Assembly (NCBI RefSeq): GCF_900109915.1
Contig: NZ_FOBU01000001.1
Span: 1 to 64,000 of the forward strand
DNA: 64,000 bases
Source: Luteibacter sp. UNCMF331Sha3.1
GTDB lineage: Bacteria; Pseudomonadota; Gammaproteobacteria; Xanthomonadales; Rhodanobacteraceae
Direction: 5' to 3'
The notes beneath the pieces are model-generated. The model ran no database searches and was not told the DNA's origin. It saw only the letters and a program-made list of their open reading frames with translations. Below are positions 45,561-53,997 of this stretch, piece after piece. The first letter of the stretch is position 1. Each line of letters starts with the position of its first letter. A program made the translations under genes and the position numbers.

Positions 45561-46876
45561 GCGCTCGCCACGGATGCCTCGGCGGCATGCGCGAAATCGC
45601 GCACACGCCATTCTCCGCCCACCATCACGTCGCGGACGAGCGGCGTGTTGCCGGCGAACAGGAAGCTGTCGATCACGTCGGCCTCATCGCGTGCCGCGAG
45701 TAGCGGCGAGCGATCGTCGAGCACCAGAAGATCGGCACGCGAGCCTTCGAAAAGACTGCCCACGGCGGCGCCCGACGCACGTGCGCCGCCATCGAGCGCG
45801 CGTTGCCAGAGCGCGGTACCGACGCTTCCTTCCGGTACGCGGGCGGCGACGTTGCGATGGCGCGTCAGCAGGCGCTGGCCGTACTCGAGCCAGCGCAGTT
45901 CCTCCACCGGCGAGACCGAAATGTGCGAATCGGAACCGATGCCGAAGGTGCCGCCGGCATCGATGAATGCCGCCAGGGGGAACAGGCCGTCCCCCAGGTT
46001 GGCCTCCGTCGTCGGACAGATGCCTGCCACCGCTCCACTCTTCGCGAGACGATCGGTTTCGTGCGGTGTCATGTGCGTGGCGTGCACCAGCGTCCAGCGT
46101 GCGTCGACATCCGCGTGGTCGAGCAACCATTCGACCGGACGCGCGCCACGCGCGGCGAGGCAATCCTGTACTTCGCCGATCTGCTCGGCCACGTGGATGT
46201 GCACCGGAAGATCGCGCGCGATGCCCGTCGCGAGCAGTGCCCGCATCGCGTCTTCCGGTACGGCGCGCAACGAGTGCAGCGCGATACCGAGCGTGAACAT
46301 GTCGTTCTGCAGCGGGGCCAGGCGTTCGAGCAGCCGCACGAACGCACCGACATCGTGGCGGAAGCGCTGCTGCCGCTCGGTCAGTGGCCGACCGTCGAAG
46401 CCACCGGTCATGTAGAGCACGGGCAGGAGCGTCAGGCCGATGCCGGCCTCCTTCGCCGCCTCCATCAGGGCCAGCGACATCGTCGCGGGATCGGCGTACG
46501 GAACGCCCCGCGGCCCGTGGTGCAGGTAGTGGAACTCGCAGACCTGCGTGTACCCCGCCTTCACCATCTCGACGTAGAGCTGCGTGGCGATGGCCTTGAG
46601 GTCATCGGGATCGATGGCTTCCGCGAACGCGTACATGGTCTCGCGCCACGTCCAGAAACTGTCCTCGCCCGGGCCGCGACGCTCGGCCAGCCCCGCCATC
46701 GCGCGCTGGAACGCGTGCGAGTGGAGATTCGGCATGCCCGGCAGCACGAAGCGTCCCGCACGCTCGCCATGCGCGGCGGCGGCGAAGCGCCCGGCCGACA
46801 CGCCCAGCGCGCGGTCGCCCGCACGCCACGCGCCGTCCTGCCAGAAGAAGTCTGCGGTCAGGGCGACATGCGTCAT
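45524..46876 (-). CDS. hutF: Formimidoylglutamate deiminase
   Basis: A 450-residue metal-dependent amidohydrolase. It deiminates N-formimidoyl-L-glutamate to N-formyl-L-glutamate plus ammonia in the five-step histidine degradation route; HutG then removes formate. Metal ligands are in MPNLHSHAFQRAMAG (HxH), HIHVAEQ and LVHATHMT, followed by CPTTEANLGDGLFP and GSDSHISVSPVEELR, which are typical of HutF. The start MTHVALTADFFW at 46876 was preferred to ATGs upstream. It is divergent from the GNAT-nitrilase/hutI pair with 56 bases between, so the hut genes probably share a regulatory region. Confidence 0.93.
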   Translation of the reverse strand: MTHVALTADFFWQDGAWRAGDRALGVSAGRFAAAAHGERAGRFVLPGMPNLHSHAFQRAMAGLAERRGPGEDSFWTWRETMYAFAEAIDPDDLKAIATQLYVEMVKAGYTQVCEFHYLHHGPRGVPYADPATMSLALMEAAKEAGIGLTLLPVLYMTGGFDGRPLTERQQRFRHDVGAFVRLLERLAPLQNDMFTLGIALHSLRAVPEDAMRALLATGIARDLPVHIHVAEQIGEVQDCLAARGARPVEWLLDHADVDARWTLVHATHMTPHETDRLAKSGAVAGICPTTEANLGDGLFPLAAFIDAGGTFGIGSDSHISVSPVEELRWLEYGQRLLTRHRNVAARVPEGSVGTALWQRALDGGARASGAAVGSLFEGSRADLLVLDDRSPLLAARDEADVIDSFLFAGNTPLVRDVMVGGEWRVRDFAHAAEASVASAYRGVVEKLAAA

Positions 46877-46932
46877 GGGAGCGTTCCGGCGGTGAATTCC
46901 GCGCATGGTACCGCGCGGCGCATAATGAAGGC

Positions 46933-48513
46933 ATGACCGAGACCAACGCCGCACATCCTCCCAAACTGCTGCTGCGCCAGGCGCGCCCCGTCGACGTTCC
47001 CGCGCTGGTCGCGCTGACCGCCAGGGTCTACACGCCGGAATGGGGCCACTCCGCCGAAATGCTGCAGGGGCAGCAGACGCACTTCCCCGAAGGCCAGTTC
47101 GTCGTGGAGTACGAAGGCCGCATCGTGGGCTTCTGTGCCACGTTCCGCATCGGCGAGTCGCTGGCGCTGGCGCCCCATACGTGGATGCAGATCACGGGCG
47201 GCGGCTTCGCGTCGCGACACGATCCCAAGGGCGACTGGCTCTATGGCATGGAAGTGGTGGTTCATCCGGACTACCGCGGCATGCGCATCGGCCAGCGCCT
47301 GTACCTGGCGCGCAAGCGCCTGTGCACCGACCTGAAACTGCGCGGCATCGTGTTCGGCGGGCGCATGCCCGGACTGGCCCGTGCGATCGGTCGCTACGGC
47401 AGCGCGGAAGCGTATGCGCGCGCGGTCGTCGACGGCAGCCGCCGGGATCCCACGCTGAGCTTCCAGCTGCGCAACGGCTTCGAAATGGTCGGTCTGCTTC
47501 GCGAATACGTGCCGTCCGATCACGAATCGCTCGGCTACGCCGCGCTCCTCGTCTGGCGCAATCCGCAGCGCCACGACCAGCCCGACATGCCGCGCGTCTC
47601 GCAGAGCCACCGCCTTCCCGACTCGGTACGGGTGGCGTCCGTCCAATACCAGCAGCGGCGCATCGCGTCGTTCGACGAGTTCGCGAAGCAGGTCGAGTAC
47701 TTCGTGGACATCGCGGCGGATTACGACGCCGATTTCGTCGCGTTCCCCGAACTCATCACGCTGCAGCTGCTGTCGATCGAGAACGCCGAGCTGTCGCCGG
47801 TCGACTCGATCCGCCGCCTCTCGGAATACACCGACGAGGTCAAGGCGCTGTTCCACCGGCTCGCCGTGCACTACAACATCAATATCATCGGCGGGTCGCA
47901 TCCCACGCGGCAGCCGAACGGCGACATCCACAACGTCTGCTACGTGTGCCTCCGCGACGGGTCGATCCACGAACGCGAGAAGCTCCACCCCACGCCCAGC
48001 GAGAAGAACGTCTGGAACATCACCGGCGGCGACTCCGCGGCGACGATCCAGACCGACTGCGGTCCGATCGGCGTGATGATCTGCTACGACTCCGAATTCC
48101 CCGAAGTGGCCCGCCACCTCACCGACCAGGGCGCGTTGATCCTCTTCGTGCCGTTCTGCACGGACGTGCGCGAGGGTTACCTGCGCGTGCGTTACTGCTC
48201 GCAGGCCCGCGCGATCGAGAACCAGTGCTACGTGGTGCTCTCCGGCAACGTGGGCAACCTGCCGGGCGTGAACAACTTCGACATCCAGTACGGGCAGAGC
48301 TGCATCCTCACGCCGAGCGACTTTCCCTTCGCGCGCGACGGCATCGCCGCGGACTCCACGCCCAACATCGAAACCGTGCTGTTCGCCGACCTGCGTCTGG
48401 AGAACCTGGCCCGTGCCCGCAACTCCGGCGCGGTCCAGAACCTGAAGGATCGTCGCTACGACCTCTACGAGGTGCGCTGGGCGCGCAGCGTCGGTGGCGA
48501 GGGCGCCCTGTGA
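46933..48513 (+). CDS. GNAT-nitrilase fusion protein (carbon-nitrogen hydrolase)
   Basis: A 526-residue fusion. Residues ~10-215 are a GNAT acyltransferase domain with the acetyl-CoA loop [17 protein letters not shown] (108-124). Residues ~230-515 are a nitrilase-superfamily hydrolase with the Glu-Lys-Cys triad: Glu273 in FPELIT, Lys350 in EREKLHPTP and Cys384 in MICYDSEFP. The nitrilase superfamily includes a branch with just this GNAT fusion (YhcX-like), of unknown substrate. The gene overlaps hutI by 4 bases (GTGA), which points to a role tied to histidine-derived compounds, such as an amide or N-acyl intermediate; that is inference. Confidence 0.88.
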   Translation: MTETNAAHPPKLLLRQARPVDVPALVALTARVYTPEWGHSAEMLQGQQTHFPEGQFVVEYEGRIVGFCATFRIGESLALAPHTWMQITGGGFASRHDPKGDWLYGMEVVVHPDYRGMRIGQRLYLARKRLCTDLKLRGIVFGGRMPGLARAIGRYGSAEAYARAVVDGSRRDPTLSFQLRNGFEMVGLLREYVPSDHESLGYAALLVWRNPQRHDQPDMPRVSQSHRLPDSVRVASVQYQQRRIASFDEFAKQVEYFVDIAADYDADFVAFPELITLQLLSIENAELSPVDSIRRLSEYTDEVKALFHRLAVHYNINIIGGSHPTRQPNGDIHNVCYVCLRDGSIHEREKLHPTPSEKNVWNITGGDSAATIQTDCGPIGVMICYDSEFPEVARHLTDQGALILFVPFCTDVREGYLRVRYCSQARAIENQCYVVLSGNVGNLPGVNNFDIQYGQSCILTPSDFPFARDGIAADSTPNIETVLFADLRLENLARARNSGAVQNLKDRRYDLYEVRWARSVGGEGAL

Positions 48514-49745
48514 CGGACGACGCACGCTGGGATCACCTGCTCGTCGACGTCGGCCTCGCGACGATGCGCGACGATGGCGCCCCCTATGGCGCCATCGGGA
48601 ACGCGGCGATCGGCTGGCGGGACGACCGCATCGTCTTCGCGGGCCCGATGGCCGACCTGCCGGGTGCGCCGCACGCGCTGGCGCATCATGTCGCGTCGCT
48701 GCCGGGCACCTGGGTGACGCCGGGGCTGATCGACTGCCACACGCATCTCGTGTTCGGCGGCGATCGCGCGGAAGAGTTCGAATTGCGCCTCGAAGGCGCG
48801 ACCTACGAGGAGATCGCCCGCGCGGGCGGTGGCATCGTCTCCAGCGTGCGTGCCACGCGGGCCGCCGGCGAAGACGAGCTGCTGCGCCAGTCGCTGCCGA
48901 GGGCGAAAGCGCTGCTGGCCGATGGCGTCACCACGCTCGAGATCAAGTCCGGTTACGGGCTCGAGCCCGAAGCGGAACGGCGCATGCTGCGCGTGGCGCG
49001 CCGCCTTGGCGAGGTGCTCGGGGTCGACGTGCGCACGAGTTTCCTCGGCCTGCACGCGCTGCCTCCCGAGTACGCGGGACGACGCGACGACTACGTCGCG
49101 CTCGTCTGCGACATCATGCTCCCGTCGCTCGCCGACGAGGAACTCGTCGACGCGGTCGACGCGTTCTGCGAGGGCATCGGCTTCACGCACGCCGAGACAC
49201 AGCGCCTGTTCGACAAGGCCACCGCGCTCGGCCTGCCCGTGAAACTCCATGCCGAACAGTTGTCCGACCTCGGCGGCGCGGCACTGGTCGCACGATACGG
49301 CGGCCTGTCCGCCGACCACCTGGAATGGACCAGCCCCGACGCCGTGCGCGCGATGGCCGCCGCCGGCACCGTCGCCGTACTGCTGCCCGGCGCGTATTAC
49401 GCGTTGCGCGACACGCGGCCACCGCCGGTCGACGCGTTCCGCGAGCATGGCGTGGCCATGGCCGTGGCAACCGACCTCAATCCCGGCACATCGCCGCTGC
49501 TCTCGCTGCGCCTCGCGATGGGCATGGCGTGCACGCTGTTCCGCCTGACGCCCGAAGAAGCATTGCGCGGTGCCACCGTGAACGCCGCACGCGCACTGGG
49601 CCTGACCGATCGGGGCACGCTCGCTCCCGGCCAGCGTGCGGACCTCGCCGTGTGGAACGTGCGCCATCTGGCCGAACTCTGCTACTGGATCGGCGGCTCG
49701 TTGCTCCGCGAGAGCTGGGTCGCGGGCGAGCGGGTCGTTCTGTAA
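48510..49745 (+). CDS. hutI: Imidazolonepropionase
   Basis: A 411-residue amidohydrolase opening the imidazolone ring to give N-formimidoyl-L-glutamate, the step just before HutF. Metal-binding and active-site motifs are [46 protein letters not shown] and [14 protein letters not shown]. The start is GTG at 48510, sharing bases with the TGA of the GNAT-nitrilase gene; the frame is open further upstream only as a shadow of that gene. hutH, hutU and hutG are not in the window. Confidence 0.94.
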   Translation: MTDDARWDHLLVDVGLATMRDDGAPYGAIGNAAIGWRDDRIVFAGPMADLPGAPHALAHHVASLPGTWVTPGLIDCHTHLVFGGDRAEEFELRLEGATYEEIARAGGGIVSSVRATRAAGEDELLRQSLPRAKALLADGVTTLEIKSGYGLEPEAERRMLRVARRLGEVLGVDVRTSFLGLHALPPEYAGRRDDYVALVCDIMLPSLADEELVDAVDAFCEGIGFTHAETQRLFDKATALGLPVKLHAEQLSDLGGAALVARYGGLSADHLEWTSPDAVRAMAAAGTVAVLLPGAYYALRDTRPPPVDAFREHGVAMAVATDLNPGTSPLLSLRLAMGMACTLFRLTPEEALRGATVNAARALGLTDRGTLAPGQRADLAVWNVRHLAELCYWIGGSLLRESWVAGERVVL

Positions 49746-49853
49746 GGCAAATCCAGCCGATTTTTCCGAAAACTTCCATCGATTCCAGCGGGCTCGGCCC
49801 ACTACCATCGTGCGGCTTCGCCATCAGGCGACGCCCGCATCGGGAGCGTCGTC

Positions 49854-51377
49854 GTGGCATGCCACTCGACGCAAGGAAGTTCGTTGAAGGTTTCATCGCC
49901 ACCCCCGGAGAAGGGGCACCCGGCCTTGCTGCGCCTCGTTCTCGTCGCGGCGCTCGCGCCGACGCTCGTCGGATGCGCCGACGCGCCCGACCACGAGGCC
50001 GAGAGAACGCGTCGCGCGCGGCAGATGCGCGACGTGGCACGCATGCTCGACGCCATGGAGTCGCCCGCTCCGCCCGTCGTCGCGTCGCAGCCGGTGGCAA
50101 CGAACCCACGCGTCGCCCCGTCGCCGGCAGCACGGGACGCCGCCACGCCTGAACGGCATGTCGCGTCGGCGCCTGCATGGCGATGGTCGTTCCTCGCCGG
50201 CAGCGGCGGACTGGCGACGCTTTTCGCGGTGATCGTGCGGCGGCGTCGCCGGTCGCGCGCACCCGTCGCCGAAGCACCGAGCGTCGCCCCGTTCTTCGCC
50301 GAGCCGCCGGCATCGCCGGTCGCGGTCGAGCCATCGGCCCGCCGCGCGTTGAATCCGACCTGGGTCTATCGCAAGACGTCGTACGAGACACCTGGGTTGC
50401 ACATGATCCCGTCGGCCGTCGACCTGCTGGTGCCCACCTACGAGCCGGTTTCCCCGGAAAGCGACGCCGGTGGCACCTACCTGCTCGCCTTCCTCGCCGA
50501 CGCCGCCGGCGACCACGGACCGTTTCTCGTCGGCGACACGCGATTCCCGAGACTCCGTCGCGCCGACGCCACGACGACGCATCTGCTGGCATGGCGCGAG
50601 ATCCTCGACGCTCAACTGGACGACGACGGCGACGACGGGCGGCTCGCGCGCTGGATCCTGCCCTCCCTCGAAACCGAGCTCGCGAACGATCTCCCGCACC
50701 GCGAGGCCGCGAGTCGCCTTGCGGCCATCGAGGACGAGGCGCGCGCGCGACAGGCGCGCGCCGCGCATGCGGAACCGTCGTTCGCCGCGAGCCTCGTACC
50801 CGTGCGCCTCGCCCGCATCGCGCGGATGAGCGGTGCCACGCGCCTGTTCGCGTTGCGTGCCCTCGCCGCCGAAAGCGCCGGCGCGACCGATCCGTGCCTG
50901 CTCGATGCGCACATCGAGGTGCTGCTCGCATGGTCCTCGTGGTCGCTCGCCGCGACGGCGTCGGCGCGCCTCGACGATGCCGACGCGGCCGCATGCACGC
51001 TCGCGACGTTCGATGGCGCGTGGTCCGCGCGAGCGCGGCACCGACGCGGCGACATCCGGATACGGCGCGCGGCCCTGCGCCGCGCGACCGACGGCCTGGA
51101 CGATCTCGACGAGGCGCAGCGCCTTCTCGACGAGGCGTACGAACGCATGCCCGACGCCGAAACGGCCCTGCTCGCCGCGCGCGCCGCGGAACGCCGCGCG
51201 CGTTGCCTGCCGCCGGAAGAAGCGGCGTCCATCTGCTCGGACGCCCTCGTGCATGCCTTCCTGGCGGAGCAGCACCCGGCGTGGCGACGCGACGCGCAGG
51301 CATGCCGCCGCGACGTCCAGCGCCTCTACGAAAGCCTTCCCCACGATCCCTCCCCCACGAACGACGAGATTCCATGA
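49854..51377 (+). CDS. Predicted lipoprotein with a second membrane helix and an Ala-rich helical C-terminal domain
   Basis: Not recognised. From the GTG at 49854 the protein has 507 residues. LLRLVLVAALAPTLVGC ends in a lipobox (Cys41), so a TTG start at 49926, preceded by GGAG and AAGGGG, would give a compact 17-residue lipoprotein signal and may be the true start. After a low-complexity linker a second hydrophobic segment (WRWSFLAGSGGLATLFAVIV, about 109-128) is followed by RRRRR, so part of the protein probably faces the cytoplasm. The C-terminal ~250 residues are Ala/Arg/Asp-rich helices that could be TPR-like. It overlaps the FkbM methyltransferase gene by ATGA, so the two products likely work together. 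Confidence 0.6.
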   Translation: MACHSTQGSSLKVSSPPPEKGHPALLRLVLVAALAPTLVGCADAPDHEAERTRRARQMRDVARMLDAMESPAPPVVASQPVATNPRVAPSPAARDAATPERHVASAPAWRWSFLAGSGGLATLFAVIVRRRRRSRAPVAEAPSVAPFFAEPPASPVAVEPSARRALNPTWVYRKTSYETPGLHMIPSAVDLLVPTYEPVSPESDAGGTYLLAFLADAAGDHGPFLVGDTRFPRLRRADATTTHLLAWREILDAQLDDDGDDGRLARWILPSLETELANDLPHREAASRLAAIEDEARARQARAAHAEPSFAASLVPVRLARIARMSGATRLFALRALAAESAGATDPCLLDAHIEVLLAWSSWSLAATASARLDDADAAACTLATFDGAWSARARHRRGDIRIRRAALRRATDGLDDLDEAQRLLDEAYERMPDAETALLAARAAERRARCLPPEEAASICSDALVHAFLAEQHPAWRRDAQACRRDVQRLYESLPHDPSPTNDEIP

Positions 51378-52129
51378 GCACGAAATCCCCCGCCGGCCAG
51401 GCGACACAGCCCTTCTGGTCCACGCGCTACGGCATCGCGACCACCGTCGCGCTCGACAACGCCGCGGCGAGGTCGCTCCAGGCCTATGGCGAATGGGCCG
51501 AGCAGGAAACGACCCTGCTGAGCGCCCTGCTCGACGAAGGGCAGACGGTGCTCGAGTTCGGCGGCGACTTCGCCGCGCATGCGTTGTGGATGTCGCAGGT
51601 GGTCGGGCCGCACGGTCAGGTCCACCTCGCCGAACCTCGCCGCATCCGCTTCCAGCAGGCCTGCGCGAACGTGGCGATCAACGGCCTCGATAACGTCTTC
51701 ACGCATCCCGTGTGGCTGGGCCGCGGCAAGGGCCAGGCGTCCCTCGCCTCGCTCACGCCCCTGGGCCGCGCCGGAACCGACGAAAAAGTCCGCATCGCCA
51801 CCGTCGACAGCCTGCGGCTCGACGCGCTGCACCTGCTGAAGATCAACCTGTCGCACGCACTCGTCGACACGCTCGCCGGCGCGGGCGAAACGATCCGTAC
51901 GCACCGACCGCTGATCTACGCGCGCCTCAGCGGCCTCGACGAGGCCCAGTCGGAAGTCGAGGCGATCAAGGCGCTGGGCTACCGCGTCTGGTCGCACGTC
52001 CCCTACCTCTACAACGCCAACAACCACAGCGGCTCCGACGTCAACATCTTCCCTGGCGTGGTTCAGCAGAACGTCATCGCCGCACCGGCCGACGGGCACT
52101 TCGAGTTCGCCGAGCGTCTGGAGCTCTGA
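51374..52129 (+). CDS. FkbM-family methyltransferase
   Basis: A 251-residue SAM-dependent methyltransferase-like protein. The SAM-binding motif I appears as GQTVLEFGGDFAAHALWMSQ (about residues 54-73), followed by the acidic strand end HLAEP. The FkbM signature region is VRIATVDSLRLDALHLLKIN. FkbM enzymes O-methylate sugars or small molecules; the substrate is unknown. The start overlaps the stop of the lipoprotein gene (ATGA). A bidirectional terminator follows. Confidence 0.78.
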   Translation: MSTKSPAGQATQPFWSTRYGIATTVALDNAAARSLQAYGEWAEQETTLLSALLDEGQTVLEFGGDFAAHALWMSQVVGPHGQVHLAEPRRIRFQQACANVAINGLDNVFTHPVWLGRGKGQASLASLTPLGRAGTDEKVRIATVDSLRLDALHLLKINLSHALVDTLAGAGETIRTHRPLIYARLSGLDEAQSEVEAIKALGYRVWSHVPYLYNANNHSGSDVNIFPGVVQQNVIAAPADGHFEFAERLEL

Positions 52130-52173
52130 CGTCTGTGGGAGGGCGAAGCCGAGCCTTCCCCCAACCCAAAGAC

Positions 52174-52206
52174 AAAAAAAAATCCCGCCAGAAGCGGGAT
52201 TTTTTT
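52174..52206. terminator. Bidirectional rho-independent terminator
   Basis: AAAAAAAAATCCCGC-cagaa-GCGGGATTTTTTT: a GC core flanked by A/T runs on both sides. It lies between the convergent FkbM gene and the THX gene and works in either direction. Confidence 0.92.
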
Positions 52207-52221
52207 CACGCTACCGAAGGC

Positions 52222-52380
52222 TCAGGCCTTCTTGCGCGGCGCGGCCTTCTTGGCGGCGGGCTTGGCAGCAGCCGGCTTCGCGACGGCGGCGCCGGTGACG
52301 ACGTCGACGTGCGGACGGGCCTTGCCATAGCTGGAACGGTAGATCTTGCCGCGACGGGTGCGGCGGTCGCCCTTGCCCAT
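52222..52380 (-). CDS. 30S ribosomal protein THX with Lys/Ala/Pro-rich tail
   Basis: A 52-residue basic protein. Residues 1-24 (MGKGDRRTRRGKIYRSSYGK then ARPH) match THX, the small peptide in the top of the 30S head first seen in Thermus. The remainder ends in AKPAAAKPAAKKAAPRKKA, a histone-H1-like tail absent from the 26-residue Thermus protein. The start was chosen at ATG 52380, 8 bases after AAGGAG; a longer frame upstream is not supported. Confidence 0.88.
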   Translation of the reverse strand: MGKGDRRTRRGKIYRSSYGKARPHVDVVTGAAVAKPAAAKPAAKKAAPRKKA

Positions 52381-52461
52381 GGGAAACTCCTTGATTCGTA
52401 ATGATGAAGAGGAACGGCCGGACATCGTATCAGCGGCCGCGTAAAGCGCAAGAGTACCTGT

Positions 52462-53427
52462 TCAGCGAGCGTGCGGGCCGGCCTTGCCGCAGCCCTCCAG
52501 CTCGTCGGGGCACGGGCCGGGATCGAACTGCACGGTGGCGTGCTCGACGCGCCAGCGCTCGCTCAGGAGCTGCTTGATCGCGGTCAGCACGCGGGCCTGG
52601 TCGGCCTGCTCCGCGGCCGGCGACAGCTCGGCATGCAGGGTCGCCATGCGCGAGCCGGCCGTCACCTGCCAGACGTGCACGTGATGGATGTCGACGATGA
52701 CGTCGTCGATCTCGAGCAGACCGCGCTGGACGTCACCGAGGTCCACGCCCTCGGGCGTGCCTTCCAGCAGGATGTGACCCGAGCGGCGGACGAGCGACCA
52801 GGCGCTCCGCAGGATGAGCATCGAGACGAGGATCGAAAGGACCGGATCGGCCCAGTTCCACGCGAGCCAACGGACGGCGAGAGCGGCGAGCACGGCGGCG
52901 ACCGAGCCCAGGAGATCGCCGAGGACGTGCAGGCTCGCGCCGGCCATGTTCATGTCGTCGGGATCGTGGCCGTGCAACGTGCGCAGCACGACCACGTTGG
53001 CGAGCAGGCCGAGGATGGCGACGACCAGCATCACGCCCGAAAGGATCGGTTCGGGATGGAAGAGGCGCTGCACGGCCTCGTAGACGATGAATGCGACGAG
53101 CGCGAACTGGGTCAGCGCGTTGACGAATCCCGCGAGCACCTCGATACGGCCATAGCCGTACGTACGGCGCGCGTCGGCCGGGCGCGAAGCGAAGCGCGCA
53201 CCGAGGAACGCGAGCAACAGCGCCAGCGCATCCACCAGCATGTGGCCCGCGTCGGCGAGCAGCGCCAGCGAGCCGGACACCACGCCGCCCGCGGCCTCGG
53301 CCACCAGCATGACCAGCGTGACGACGAATGCGAACAGGAGCTTGCGCTCGCTGCCGCCTTCCAGGTGATCGTGGTCGTGGCCGTGCGCGTGCGCATGACC
53401 GTGCGAATGGGAATGATCGTGAGGCAT
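52462..53427 (-). CDS. Cation diffusion facilitator (zinc exporter, CzcD/ZitB type)
   Basis: A 321-residue CDF transporter that exports Zn2+ (and perhaps Co2+ or Cd2+) in exchange for protons. A His-rich N-terminus (MPHDHSHSHGHAHAHGHDHD, then HLEGG) precedes six membrane helices. Transport-site residues are in ALLADAGHMLVDALAL (helix II, HxxxD) and MAGASLHVLGDLLGS (helix V, HxxxD). The C-terminal cytoplasmic domain (VIVDIHHVHVWQVTAGSRMA) is the usual dimerising, metal-sensing fold. It lies 37 bases after the MerC-like gene, so both probably read from the Zur-box promoter region. Confidence 0.92.
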   Translation of the reverse strand: MPHDHSHSHGHAHAHGHDHDHLEGGSERKLLFAFVVTLVMLVAEAAGGVVSGSLALLADAGHMLVDALALLLAFLGARFASRPADARRTYGYGRIEVLAGFVNALTQFALVAFIVYEAVQRLFHPEPILSGVMLVVAILGLLANVVVLRTLHGHDPDDMNMAGASLHVLGDLLGSVAAVLAALAVRWLAWNWADPVLSILVSMLILRSAWSLVRRSGHILLEGTPEGVDLGDVQRGLLEIDDVIVDIHHVHVWQVTAGSRMATLHAELSPAAEQADQARVLTAIKQLLSERWRVEHATVQFDPGPCPDELEGCGKAGPHAR

Positions 53428-53464
53428 GGCGCGAAGGCTAGGGAATCGTGGCGCGGTTACACAA

Positions 53465-53920
53465 TCACGGGTGGGCGCACGACGGCCCGTGGATGTGCCC
53501 CGCATGGTCGCCGCGGTCGACCCGCAGGTTCACGAAATGCGCCGCGGCGACGAGGAACCCGCCGCATGTGACGAGGATGCTGTGGGCGAGCAGCGAACCG
53601 CCGTGCAGGAACGTCACGCCCAGGATCAGCAGCAGCAGGCCCGGCGCGGCCAGCATCAGCGGCAGCCGGCGGCGGTGGCGGCGGTAGCCGGAGACGACCG
53701 CGAAGCTCGCCAGCACGCAGGCGAAGCCGACGAAGCCGGCCTCGAAGCGATGATCCGCGAGGAACGACAGCCCTATCAGCGGTAGCAGGGCGATCACGAA
53801 GGGCAGCGCGGCGCAGTGGATCGCGCAGAGGAACGACGCGGTCGCGCCGAGCCGGTCGGCGGCATGCCACCAGCGGCGGGGAACGTCGGATTCGGGCAGC
53901 GATTCGGTCATGGAAGACAT
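53465..53920 (-). CDS. MerC-domain inner-membrane protein
   Basis: A 151-residue protein with four hydrophobic helices and the MerC signature LCAIHCAALPF, a C-x3-C pair in the first helix. MerC proteins carry mercury in mer operons, but relatives without a mer operon are common, and in zinc loci they probably handle Zn2+. It ends in a His/Cys tail (DHAGHIHGPSCAHP) suited to metal binding. An ATG 9 bases downstream is an alternative start. It is divergent from the TonB receptor with the Zur box between. Confidence 0.82.
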   Translation of the reverse strand: MSSMTESLPESDVPRRWWHAADRLGATASFLCAIHCAALPFVIALLPLIGLSFLADHRFEAGFVGFACVLASFAVVSGYRRHRRRLPLMLAAPGLLLLILGVTFLHGGSLLAHSILVTCGGFLVAAAHFVNLRVDRGDHAGHIHGPSCAHP

Positions 53921-53949
53921 AGCGTGACTAGTTGCACGGGTCGAGGCAA

Positions 53950-53972
53950 GCAATGATACTTTATAACATTGC
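53950..53972. promoter_or_regulatory. Probable Zur operator shared by divergent zinc genes
   Basis: A 23-base imperfect palindrome: GCAATG at the left, CATTGC at the right, and ATAC/TATAAC between (8 of 11 half-site positions match). It resembles the gammaproteobacterial Zur box (AATGTTATA...TATAACATT), is strikingly AT-rich for this genome and lies 26 bases before the receptor ATG and 30 bases before the MerC-like ATG. A Fur-family regulator with Zur features is encoded 2.2 kb away. Confidence 0.75.
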
Positions 53973-53997
53973 AAAACCCAACTGGAGCTTCACCCCG

